Of a DNA stretch of 64,000 nt, positions 21,410 through 31,347 are shown piece after piece. A model generated the notes under the pieces. It had not been told where the DNA came from. It ran no database searches and saw only the letters and a list, made by a program, of their open reading frames with translations. Every line of letters begins with the position of its first letter. Positions within the stretch are counted from its first letter, which is position 1. The DNA is from Aquilaria yunnanensis. Its lineage: Eukaryota > Streptophyta > Magnoliopsida > Malvales > Thymelaeaceae. The position numbers and the translations under genes are program-made. Location: contig CM077599.1 in NCBI GenBank assembly GCA_039654915.1, positions 73,624,001-73,688,000 on the forward strand, given 5' to 3'.

Positions 21410-21437
21410 CCGTCCGTTAGACGGGTTATGAAACTAG
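21410..21437 (+). other. Helitron 3' hairpin and CTAG terminus
   Basis: CCGTC (21410-21414) pairs with GACGG (21420-21424) around a 5-nt loop. Nine bases later the element ends with CTAG (21434-21437), followed by T. Hairpin size, spacing and the CTRR end match the Helitron termination signal. Confidence 0.9.
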
Positions 21438-21745
21438 TAATACATTAAAGTTAATGTAAAATGAATTGAATCTTATTTATTAATATAATTCTTTTCTCGG
21501 CTGATGAAAAAAATTTGAATGCATTGTTTATTGGGGAGCTATATTAGTGTATGAATTGCGAAATTGAAAATAAAATGACAAAAAATAAAATAAAATAAAA
21601 ATAAACGCAGCCATCAGATCGCAATTGCATCGGTTTTCATCTGAATTCAATATTTTAATTGTTTGTTTTTTGAAATTATGTATCATATGGTACCTGTCAC
21701 CTCTTATGTATACTTGTTTAGACATAAAAATAAACACACAGGCAT
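21438..21745. repeat. Dispersed repeat X, right part
   Basis: From 21438 the sequence aligns with 41119-41180 (for example CTTATTTATTAATATAATTC). From about 21515 it matches the block shared with 25050-25240, 30590-30790 and 43740-43890, which contains the GATTTTCATCT and AAATTATGTATCAT motifs. It is the continuation of the repeat interrupted at 7199. Confidence 0.75.
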
Positions 21746-22589
21746 ATATCACTCAATACAAAATTTTATTATATGAACAAACACATCTTATTCAATATAT
21801 TGTTTAACTTGTTTAAAGGTTACACTGAACAACTTAAAAGCCTAAAGCAACACATCTGAGTTGGAAGTCTTACTAAAAGATTTTATATTCCAAAACATTA
21901 TATTCATTCAATGAAGATTTTATATTTCAAAACATTATAGAAGGCATTGACAAGTGACAACTAAATAACCCTAACATAATAAATGATGTTAGAGGCATTT
22001 TCATCAAGTTCCCCAACATGAAATGTATTTATTAAATTTTTTTTTTTTGTACTCAGAATATTTACAAGTACAAGAGTTACAAGGGTTTAAGAATTTATAG
22101 CAAAACTAGGGGATAAAATGTATATTGTACAAAACCTTAAAGGACTTTGGCTGTAATTTGCCATTTTCTAAAATGCCTGGTATTTTGGAGTGGACGCCAC
22201 GCGAACCTGAGTCTTCTCTATTGGGTCTCTTCTTTTATTCCCAGAAAGTGGGACAATTCATTTTTCTTAAACTTTAACCTGTAATAGATTCGGTGTACAA
22301 AAAATGAAAAACTAAAAGGCCTGATTGTAGCGAACCTTTCTTTTCTCTGGCCCTTGGGTCCATGTGTAACTTTCTTAAATAATGGGGTGAAGGTGTATGT
22401 AACTGAATATCGGAGGAAATGGTGGCAACCCAACCGCAATGATCGTTCTGATCCGGCCCAATGTCTGAGCAACCAGAAATGGGCTTAGCCATGGAGGAAG
22501 AAATCAAGGAAAAAGAGCCGGAAAAGTCAAAATAAAGTCAAAACCCTCGCAACTGTGGCTGAGCAAGAGTTTTTTCGCAGCTCACTCTT
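21746..22589. other. Intergenic, no gene seen
   Basis: AT-rich sequence with a small imperfect duplication around 21875-21950 (GATTTTATATTYCAAAACATTATA twice). It is followed by a less AT-rich patch at 22170-22560 with overlapping minus-strand frames of 77-84 codons. Those frames show no domain and are probably chance. Confidence 0.4.
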
Positions 22590-23044
22590 AGCATGTATCA
22601 GTTGCTATAATTATATCTATTTGAACCAATGATTAAAAACCGAATGTAAAAAATGTTGGATGATCTTTTTATCCTTAAGTTTTATTTTATTTCTCATTTT
22701 AATGATATTTAAATTTGATATTTTCTATTTATTAGATTTAAAAAAAATTAAATTATGAAAAGGAAGAAAAAAAATAGAACAAAGTGATGACAAGCTCTTA
22801 GGCTTCATATTCGGAAAACAAAATTAGTATTTGAAAAGAAAAAATAGAAAAAAGAATTACTAATTGTTTTCTGTGTTTCTTATAATTTTTTTATAGTAAA
22901 AACTGAAAAATGCAACTAAATTTAAAATTTTGTAACATACGTGTTTGATTTACGTGATCTTAAAGATGCCAAAAAATATAGTGTTTATCAATTTATTTAC
23001 TTTTTAAGCTTAAAATGTATTCATCGAAACTTAAAAGTGTAACT

Positions 23045-23510
23045 ATAACATCCCCATATCCTACATGGATGAAATATAGGAAGCCTTATGTGGATATATA
23101 GGCTCAAGTTCCAGATCACAAGCACCTAAAGCTTATCATTTCCAGGAAGGATAGCTCAAGTGGTGTGGACGGGTATTCCGTTGACCGGTATTGGACTTAA
23201 GCTGTTACATATGGTATCAGAACCCACCTGGGACCGTGATGGTGTAACATAGTGGATGTGTATATACATCATTTACCAGAACTAATCCTAGATTAGATAA
23301 GCTACTTTGTCAGGGGCTAAATAGTCCAATTAGATAGGCAACTGCTCCGGGGGACCAAGTAATCCGAGTGACATGTGAAAAGCCCTATGTGTATATATAG
23401 GCTTAAGGTCTAGAGTACAATCACCTAGCACTTATCCCTTTTTATAAAAGATAACATATGTAGTATGAGCAGATGTTTTGTTGACCAGATCTGGACTTGG
23501 GCTGTTATAG
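23045..23510 (+). mobile_element. TRIM-type LTR retrotransposon in copy A
   Basis: The 5' LTR (about 23045-23209) ends in CTGTTACA. It is followed by TGGTATCAGA (23212-23221), a primer-binding site complementary to initiator Met tRNA. A short internal region with no coding capacity leads to the 3' LTR (about 23367-23509), which ends GCTGTTATA. Flanking TAACT and CAACT look like the 5-bp target duplication. LTRs near 165 bp and no protein genes define a terminal-repeat retrotransposon in miniature. No 5S-like segment of the Cassandra kind was seen. The 3' LTR lacks its first bases relative to copy B. Confidence 0.75.
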
Positions 23511-24752
23511 CAACTTAATATCCATATATATCTATATGTAATAAAAAGTGTAAAGATATATAAAATGACTAAACCTCAAATTACAAGTTTTAATTTTCCT
23601 TTTAGATACTAAGATTCTATTCTACTTTAATGAATTTATTTCCCATGATTAACTAATTATATTATAAGAATAATGGGTATGAATACGTTTTCAAACTTCA
23701 ATGATGTGTGAGTATAGTTTTTAAATCAATAAGTAAGCATTAATTATTCAAAAATATAATAAGCTATACAAGATTTTACCTCTATCTTTAGAACAATCAC
23801 ATTAAATTGGCCATAAAAAATAGGGTAGCTGTAAATTTTAAAACCTTATAGGTGAGTGTATTTTGATCTTGAGTAATTGAGCTTTTTGAGTAATGTATAA
23901 AGCTTTTGAAAAACTCCAGTATTTGTTTACTAAGTTTATACTTTGGCATCGTAACTCATATTTGTCACACTTCTTAAAATAAATTTATTTTTACTTGAGT
24001 TTTTTTATTGAATGTCCCACCTGTATTATATTCTTTTCAATTTTGAATATAACATCAAAAAAATTTATTAAACGTTTAGCTTATGTCTTTTCAAAGTTAT
24101 GATAACACATTAATGTTAAATCTATTTAATTGTTTGAGCCGAGTAATATATATAGAATCTCCATTTTAATAATTAGCTTTTTGAATCTAAAGCATAGTAC
24201 ATAAAATAAAATTTACTAACTTAACTTTTAATAAAATTTATAAATACATAATACTATTAAGGTATTAAATTAAGATCTTTTCTTAATAGATTGACTACCA
24301 TTTTTTAATTTTACATTGATAAAAGAACTTTTGACATCTTTGATTAGATTTTAAAAATACTAGGAAGTAATTTTATAATTACTCTACCATCATAAATAAA
24401 AAACTTCTATCAATTTTTTTGTAACAAATATTACCTATAGCGTATTCTACATTATATTATTATTACTATTATTACTATTGTTGTTGTTGTTGTTTTTATT
24501 TATATGAAACATAAATCTAATACAATGAGCTATCTATTATAATAAATAATGCAAATGAGGATAGTTATGATGAAATATTATAATAAAAAATTACTATATA
24601 AGAGATAGAAAAATTAATAAGAAATATATCTAAACTAAAAAAAACGTAAATTCATTATTGCATTTATTTATTTTGGAAAAAATAATAAAAATTATAGTTA
24701 ATAGAGTAAAAAATAACTTAGTATTTAATTCACGTGCAACACACGTGTGTAG

Positions 24753-24795
<43 letters not shown>
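24753..24795. repeat. (AT)n microsatellite
   Basis: About 21 perfect AT dinucleotides directly after the CACGTG palindrome block. Confidence 0.95.
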
Positions 24796-24798
<3 letters not shown>

Positions 24799-25260
24799 GA
24801 GCTTTAAACATAATCAATTTTCTATCATTATTCTTCTTAATGTGCACTCCTCTGCACTATTCGCTTATCTCTCTGTTCATATTTTATTTCCTTGATTTTA
24901 TGCGGTATGCTTAAGTCTTTAAACAAAAACAAAATAATAGTATTTTTAATTACTACCTGCGGCAGTTATAATATTTTGAGTGCAAATTACATTTATCTCT
25001 CCTAGGCTTTGGTAGTATTAGGTACATTTTTTCAAGAACTGCAGTCTAATGCATTGTATATTGGGGGGTACTTTATTAGTGTACGAATTACAAAAGTAAA
25101 AAAGAAAATGGTAAAAAAATAGAACAAAACAAAACAAAAGTAGTAATAAAATTGTAATTGCACCGATTTTCATCTAAATTCAATTTTTAATATTTTTTTT
25201 TCAAAATTATGTATCATATATATAGCATCTGTCACCTCTTACACATATTTATTAGAGGTA

Positions 25261-25569
25261 TAATTAGCACTAAGAATCTAAAAAACAAAGAGAGAAAAAA
25301 TAGAAGTCTCATGTGTGTAGTTTTTAAAAACAAAAAAGAGGAAACCATATGTCTTTTATTAGTTTTAATACAATTACTTAAAGTTATATATTAAGTATAA
25401 ATTTTGATGGAAAGAAAAATCTTAAATAGCCATAATAAGTTAAACTTTTATAACAAATAGGTCCTTAATTAAATTATATATATTTTTGGGGCATGACCTT
25501 AAACATAAATTATCAACTTTTTGTACCCTTAAACTTGAATGAAATACTTTAATTGGGATTTGATAGTTT
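25261..25569. other. Spacer between the two tandem copies
   Basis: AT-rich spacer with no recognisable gene or element. A 61-codon frame overlapping its start has no domain. Confidence 0.4.
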
Positions 25570-26918
25570 CAAAAATCTCATAATTATGTCTATTTGAATT
25601 AATGATAAAAAGGCTGAATATGTCAAAAATGTTGGATGACCTTTTTATCCTTAAGTTTTATTTTATTTCCCATTTTAATGATACCCAAATTTGACATTTC
25701 CTATTTATTAAATTTTAAAAAAACTGAAATTATGGAAAGGAAGAAAAAAATTGAACAAATTGATGACAGGCTCTTAGGCTTCATATTAGGAAAAAAAGAT
25801 TAGTATTTGAAAAGGAAAAATAGAAAAAAAAAATTACTGATTGTTTTTTATGTTTTCTATAAGTTTTTTATAGTAAAAACCTGAAAAATGCCACTAAATT
25901 TAAAATTTTATAACATACATGTGTTTAATTTATATAATCTTAAACAAGCGTCAAAACGTAGTATTTATCAATTTATTTACTTTTTAAACTTAGAATGTAT
26001 TCATCAAAACTTAAAAGTGCAACTATATGAGTGAAATGTAAGAAGACTTATGTGGATATATAGACTTAAGCTCTAGATCACAGGCACCTAGTGACACGAT
26101 CCCCGTGCCCCTGCCCGGGATACCCTGTGAGCGTTTGTCTCACGGTGGATTGTAATTGGCTAGCTGGTTATGTGTGTGGATTAAATCCAATGCTACTAGT
26201 TGATTAACCTAGAAATGCAATATGTATGCACTTATGCTTTGACTTGGTTTATTAAAACCATAAAACATTTAATCATTTAGACATTTAGCCGGCTAGGTAA
26301 AATTCTATATAAATAAATACAAAATGCCAAAGCATAGCAAAATCAACCTTTGAGTGATTAACTACACATACACCGCTCGTGAAAGCATTTATACATAAGT
26401 AACTAATGCTCTCACCCAGAGAACAATCCCCTGAGTCAAGGACTCTTTATAACATAAATACTGGAGGCAAAATAAAGTACTGTATCAAAATACAAGACTT
26501 TGCTGAGATCTTTTACCCTAACTCCCACTTTGGACTCCTGTCCCAGTGGCGAGTCTCACAAGTTCTGTGCCAAGTGCTACTAGGCTCTGCAGCCAAAGGA
26601 AGAAGCAAGTTAGTACCACAGCCTGACCAACAGACCAATTAAACACTTAAGCAGGCTAGAAACTTAAAGTTTCTCAACTACCGTACCTTTACAGACAAAA
26701 AGGTACTACCGTGATAATCCTCAGTGATTATCCGGTCCTGCTACTCCAGACTCTGCATAACAAACAGGGAGTGAGAATTCAACATTCTCAGTAAGGGTCT
26801 TCAATGTACCTGCAAGAAAAAGCTAGGACTCTGGCTGCGAGCTCACACAGCATGAGGGTACTAGTCATATATATATAAACTAGGCCGGTAGACCTCTCCT
26901 CAAGTAGTCCTCTGTATC

Positions 26919-27026
26919 AGGCCAAGTGCAATCACTTAGCAACCTGACACATATACAGGCCAAGCGCAATCACTTAGCAACCTGAAATATAGGCCAAGCG
27001 CTATCACTTAGCAACCTATCATATGG
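26919..27026 (+). repeat. 34-38-bp tandem array inside solo LTR 1
   Basis: Three units begin AGGCCAAGYGC at about 26919, 26957 and 26991, each containing ATCACTTAGCAACCT. A weaker fourth begins GGCTCAAGGGCG at 27025. Confidence 0.85.
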
Positions 27027-27444
27027 CTCAAGGGCGAACCTTAGCAAGCCTCATTCAAACATAGAACCTCTCACCTAATTGTTATGCAGGGGAATTTATG
27101 ATGGGACTTGTAGACTAGGCCGCAGGGCCTCTTTGATGTAAACTAGATGAACAAGGTTTCGCCTCGTGGCCTCGTGGCTCCGGCACGGCTAGGCCGACAA
27201 GGGTTCTAAACCTCTCACCTGAGCTATTGATAGCTAATTAAGTTCAATTGCAACATTTGTTTCCTTACTTGTTGCCTAAGCAACTTACTTACCTCAAACA
27301 GTTCAAGAAAACTCATACTTCCGGTGGGACTTTCGGAAGTCTCGGAGTACCATCGGGATCCTCGGACCCTTAGGCACGTTCCGAGCCTTCCGTAGTCTCG
27401 GTCGGGTCAACGCAGCAAAAAGTCAAACCCTCCATTTTTAGGTG

Positions 27445-27570
27445 TTGGCGCCGCGTCGCCAAAGGCAAAAGGGATTGCCGACGCGTCGCCAACGAGCAGA
27501 CGCTCTGTGAAGAAAAATTGAATTGGCGACGCGTCGCCAATTTTCGGGCCAATTGGCGCCGCGTCGCCAA
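27445..27570. repeat. Four CpG-rich 18-bp near-palindromes in solo LTR 1
   Basis: The copies TTGGCGCCGCGTCGCCAA (27445-27462), TTGCCGACGCGTCGCCAA (27475), TTGGCGACGCGTCGCCAA (27523, a perfect palindrome) and TTGGCGCCGCGTCGCCAA (27553-27570) start 30, 48 and 30 bp apart. All are multiples of six. Each has three or more CpGs in an AT-rich neighbourhood. On the minus strand they also encode a repeated LATRRQ peptide, but no start or domain supports a protein. A repeated protein-binding site is more plausible. Confidence 0.85.
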
Positions 27571-30500
27571 TTCTGCAGAAATGCAGAATTTGGCCGATTG
27601 CTGCTACGAACTTTGGCAATCAAATACATATAGCAAACATGCATCAAAAGTTACCAAATTTCATACACATGAAGTACATGTTGCAAGGAACAAAACCAAC
27701 TATCAAAGCCAAACTATGATGCATTAGAAGCATCAAACCAACCCTTCGAATTTAGCTAGTCCATCATAATTCCCAAAACGTTTCTTCATACCATAACCAA
27801 AAATTACTCAACTTTCTCAATCCATTTCAATCCAAAAGCAATCCAACAACTTAAAAACACTTTCTCCCTTACCTTAACACCAAGAACAAGCAAGAATTCG
27901 AACCCTTCCTCTTCCAAACAAGCTTCCAAAGTTCTACACAAATTCAAACCAAAACAAAGCTCCTAAACATCAAAAACACCTCTTTCAACCAAAACCCAAG
28001 CTTCCCATCAATCAAATAACACGAATTCAATCAAGAACATGAATCATACCTCGTTCAAAAACAGGGGATGGAGAAAAACGCCTCTCCAAGCTTCAAAAAC
28101 ATGGATTCAAGCTTGAAAATCACTTCTCCAAGCTTATACACCCTTAATTGCACCTTTTGGCACCAAGATCACTTGATTCCAAGTTCAATTTGAGAGAGAA
28201 ATGAGTGAGGGAAGCTTAAGAACGTGTTAATGGCAGCTTCTCCCCCTCTTTCTCTTCTTAAACCCTCACTTAGCAACCAAGATCACCAAGGTTTCAAGTT
28301 AAGTGCAATTAGGTCCCCCATCTTTGTAACTTGACAATTCTTGATTAAATTCTTGTCTATTTGTTGAGTTTGAGTTAAGGTTAAAAGTTAAGTTCTAAAA
28401 ATTCATTTTAAAACACTCGGGACTCGTCCCGGCCACTCAGGGTGCAAAATTACCATTTTGCCCCTGAACTTAGTTCAGAGCTTTATTCTTGTCGGAACTT
28501 AGTGAACTTTGGCAAACTTCTTAATTCTTGCTAGGCAAACTTAGATTAAACTTCTAAACTAAATTCTAAAGTCCTTACCTCCCTCTAGAAGGGCCGTAAC
28601 ACCTAGCGTTTATCATTTCCAGAAAGGATAGTTTATGTGGTGTGGATGGGTATTCCGTTGACCGGTTTTGGACTTCAGCTGTTACAGATGGTATCAAAGC
28701 CCACTTTGAACCGTGATGGTGTGACATAATAGTGTGCACATACATCATCTATCAAGACTGATCCTGGATTAGATAAGCTTCTTTATCAGGGGCTAAGTAG
28801 TCCGATTAGAGAGGTAACTGTTTCAGGTAACCAAGTAATAAAAATGACCCTAATGAGAATGTTGAGTATATAAGGTGTGCAGTTTGTAATACCCTTATAT
28901 CCCACATGGGTGACATGTGGGAAGCATTATGTCGATATATAGGCTCAAGGTCTAGAGCATAATCACCTAGTGCTTATTCTTTTTATAAAGGACAACCTAT
29001 GTGGTGTGGGTAGATGTTTTCTTGACCAGATTTGGACTTGGGTTGTTACAACAACTTAATATCCATATATAAAAAATGCCGAGATATATAAAATGGCTAA
29101 ACCTCAAATTATAAGTTTCTAATTTTCCTTTCAAGTACTAAGATTCTATTCTACTTTAATAAGTTTATTTTCTTATAATTGACTAATTATATTATAAGAA
29201 CAATGGGTATGAATATGTTTGCAAACTTTAGTGATGTGAGTATAATTTTTAAATCAATGAGTAAATGTTAATTATCCAAAAGTATAATAAGCTATACAAG
29301 ATTTTATCTCTATCTTTAGAACAATCACATTGAATCGGCCATAAAAAATAGGGTAAGTATTAATTTTGAAACCTTGAAGGTGAGTGTATCTTGATGAAAA
29401 TCAAGAGTTGTGTAATTAAGTTTTTTGAGTAATGTATAGTTACTTATAATTACATGCTTTTGAAAAAATTCAGTACTTACTTACTAAGTTTATACTTTGA
29501 CATCGTAACTCATATTTGTATCACACTTTCTAAAAAAATTTATTTTTACTTGAGTTTTTTTATTGAAATTCCCACCTGTATTATGTCTTTTCAATTTTGA
29601 ATATAACATTAAAAAAATTTCTTAAAAGTTTAGCTTATCTCTCTTTAAAAAGTCAATGTTATGATAACACATTAATGGTAAATTTATTTAATTGTTTGAG
29701 CCAAGTAATATATATAGAATTTCCATTTTAATAATTAGCTTTTTGAATCTAAAGCATAGTACATAAGGTAAAATTTACTAACTTAACTTTTAATAAAATT
29801 TATAAATACATAATACTATTAAGGTATTAAATTAAGACCTTTTCTTAATAGATTGACTACCATTGTTTAATTTCACATTAATAAAAAGAATTTTGACATC
29901 TTTGATTAGATTTTAAAAATACTAGTGAGTAATTTTATAGTTACTCTACCATCATAAATAAAAAAACTTCTATCAATTTTTTTATAGCAAATATTATCTA
30001 CAGCGTATTCTACATTATATTATTATGGTTGTTGTTGTTGTTTTTGCTTATATGAAACAGAAATCTAATATAATGAGTTATCTATTATAATGAATAATGT
30101 AAATGAGGATAGTTATAGTGAAATATTATAATAAAAAACTACTACACAAGAGATAGAAAAATTAATAAGGAATATATCTAAACTAAAAGAAAAGTAAAAT
30201 CATTATTGCATTTACTTATTTTGGATAAAATAGTAAGAATTATAGTTATTAGAGACTTAGAGAGAAAAATATTTTAGTATTTAATTCACGTGCAATGCAC
30301 GTGTGTAGTTATTAGTGTGTGTGCGTGTGTGTGTAGTGGAGCTTTAAACACAATCAATTTTCCATCATTATTCTTCTTAATGTGGACTCCTCTGCACTAT
30401 TCGATTGTCTCCATGTTCATATTTTATTTCCTTGATTTTATGCGGTATGCTCGAGTCTTTAAACAAAAACAAAACAATAGTATTTTTAATTACTACCAGC

Positions 30501-30953
30501 GGCATTTATAATATTTTGAGCGCAAATTACATTTATCTCTCCTAGGATTTGGTACTATTAGGTACATTTTTTCAAGAACTGCAGTCTAATGCATTGTTTA
30601 TAGGGGGGAACATTATTAGTGTATGAATTACAAAAGTGAAACAGAAAATGGTAAAAAATAAAAAATAAAACAAAAGTAGCAATCTGATCGTAATTGCGCC
30701 GATTTTCATCTAAATTAAATATTTTGATATTTTGTTTTTCAAAATTATGTATCATATATATAGCATACATATTTGTTTTGACATAAAAATAAACATACTT
30801 GTATATATAGCTAGTCATACAAAATTAAAAGATGACACTTTTGAAAGAAATTAAGTTTAATGTACTTCCAACCAAACATTAAAGATAACAATAAACAAAT
30901 AAATATATATGAGATCACAGGGGAATGGAACAAAAGAAATGTCAACACACATC

Positions 30954-31232
30954 TCAATGGAACGTGACAGAAGGAATGTGCTGCACCTTTTCGTTATCTG
31001 CTCCTCCAGGGACCAACCTGTTGCAGAATGCCTTGCACATCTTCACGATCTCCAACTCGTGGAGGCCTTTAATGAATCTCAATCCATCTGGAGCAATCTT
31101 TAATTTGGGACAACTAGTAATTTTCATGTGTCGAAGCTTGCTTAGTGCTCCTTCGTGAATAATCAACTCTTCTAACCTGCCAAGGCCTTGAAGATGGAGT
31201 GAATCAAGCTTAGGAAAGCCTGTTCCAACCAA
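30954..31232 (-). pseudogene. Duplicated C-terminal LRR segment of the CNL gene
   Basis: The 92-codon minus-strand frame ending at 30954 repeats the last part of the adjacent resistance protein almost residue for residue: GFPKLDSLHLQGLG, EELIIHEGALSKLRHM and FCNRLVPGGAD all have counterparts at 31348-31625. The surrounding 3' flanks are also similar, so the unit is a tandem copy of about 394 bp that includes the stop and 3' flank. It has an AG just before GCTTTCC (about 31218) that could act as a splice acceptor, so it might be an alternative terminal exon rather than a dead copy. Confidence 0.8.
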
Positions 31233-31347
31233 ACAACGCTAACAACAAGTAAATAAATATGACACATATATATATGAAATCGACGGGGAATTGAAGGAAC
31301 ACAAGAAGGAAGGTCAACGTACTTCTTAATGGTAATCAGACAAAGCA

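Larger units (their letters stand above)
7200..21437 (+). mobile_element. Autonomous-type Helitron (14.2 kb), near-intact
   Basis: The element starts with TCTACTATTATATATG and ends with a GC-rich hairpin followed by CTAG, with flanking A (7199) and T (21438). That matches Helitron rules: 5' TC, 3' CTRR, A/T target and no target duplication. The unoccupied target copy at 41118/41119 confirms both ends to the base. It encodes on the plus strand a dsRBD-like/coiled-coil protein, an F-box-like protein, the Rep/helicase and an RPA70-like protein. A foldback MULE-type element sits inside it at 11501-11943. Two stops in Rep/helicase and one altered splice donor in RPA suggest it is no longer self-sufficient, though decay is slight. 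Confidence 0.92.
22590..25260. repeat. Tandem duplication, copy A (about 2.7 kb)
   Basis: This stretch aligns in order with 25570-30830. Landmarks in both copies are the opening block with AATGTTGGATGA and CTTTTTATCCTTAAGTTTTA, the TRIM element, the block with AATGGGTATGAATA, a CACGTGCAAYRCACGTG palindrome (24731-24747 here) and the shared repeat X block from about 24800. Copy A has an (AT)n run after the palindrome where copy B has (TG)n. Confidence 0.85.
26092..28601 (+). mobile_element. Solo LTR 1 (2,510 bp)
   Basis: It starts TGACACGATC and ends CCGTAACA. Perfect 5-bp target duplications CCTAG lie at 26087-26091 and 28602-28606. The uninterrupted counterpart in copy A (around 23130) proves the insertion. 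It holds no long frame, gag or pol motif, so it is best read as a solo LTR of a large-LTR retrotransposon, left by recombination between two LTRs. The orientation is nominal. It contains a short tandem array (26919-27026) and a cluster of CpG-rich palindromes (27445-27570). Confidence 0.88.
26026..29050 (+). mobile_element. TRIM in copy B, split by a solo LTR
   Basis: The left part of the 5' LTR is at 26026-26091 and the rest at 28602-28686, ending CTGTTACA. It is followed by the degenerate primer site TGGTATCAAA (28689-28698). The full 3' LTR runs from TGTAATACCC (28885) to GTTGTTACA (29050). Flanking CAACT occurs at 26020-26024 and 29052-29056. The same insertion at the same site as in copy A shows that the TRIM predates the tandem duplication. 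Confidence 0.75.
25570..30830. repeat. Tandem duplication, copy B (with a solo LTR inserted)
   Basis: This is the same order of blocks as copy A, lengthened by the 2.5-kb solo LTR at 26092-28601 that splits the 5' LTR of its TRIM element. After removing the solo LTR the copy is about 2.75 kb. The CACGTG palindrome is at about 30287-30303, followed by a (TG)n-like run where copy A has (AT)n. The end merges with the repeat X block next to the CNL gene. Confidence 0.85.

Noticed and set aside
23045..23510. Cassandra-type TRIM carrying a 5S rRNA-like segment
   Set aside because: The LTR has the right size and primer site, but I found no recognisable 5S internal promoter boxes.
27553..27570. TGGCGCC as a retrotransposon primer-binding site
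   Set aside because: It resembles the start of some tRNA primer sites, but it is one of four palindrome copies, is not preceded by an LTR end, and lies inside the solo LTR.
27370..27647. Minus-strand frames with repeated LATRRQ peptide
   Set aside because: The peptide repeat is a by-product of the four DNA palindromes in a solo LTR. All three frames are short and none has a domain.
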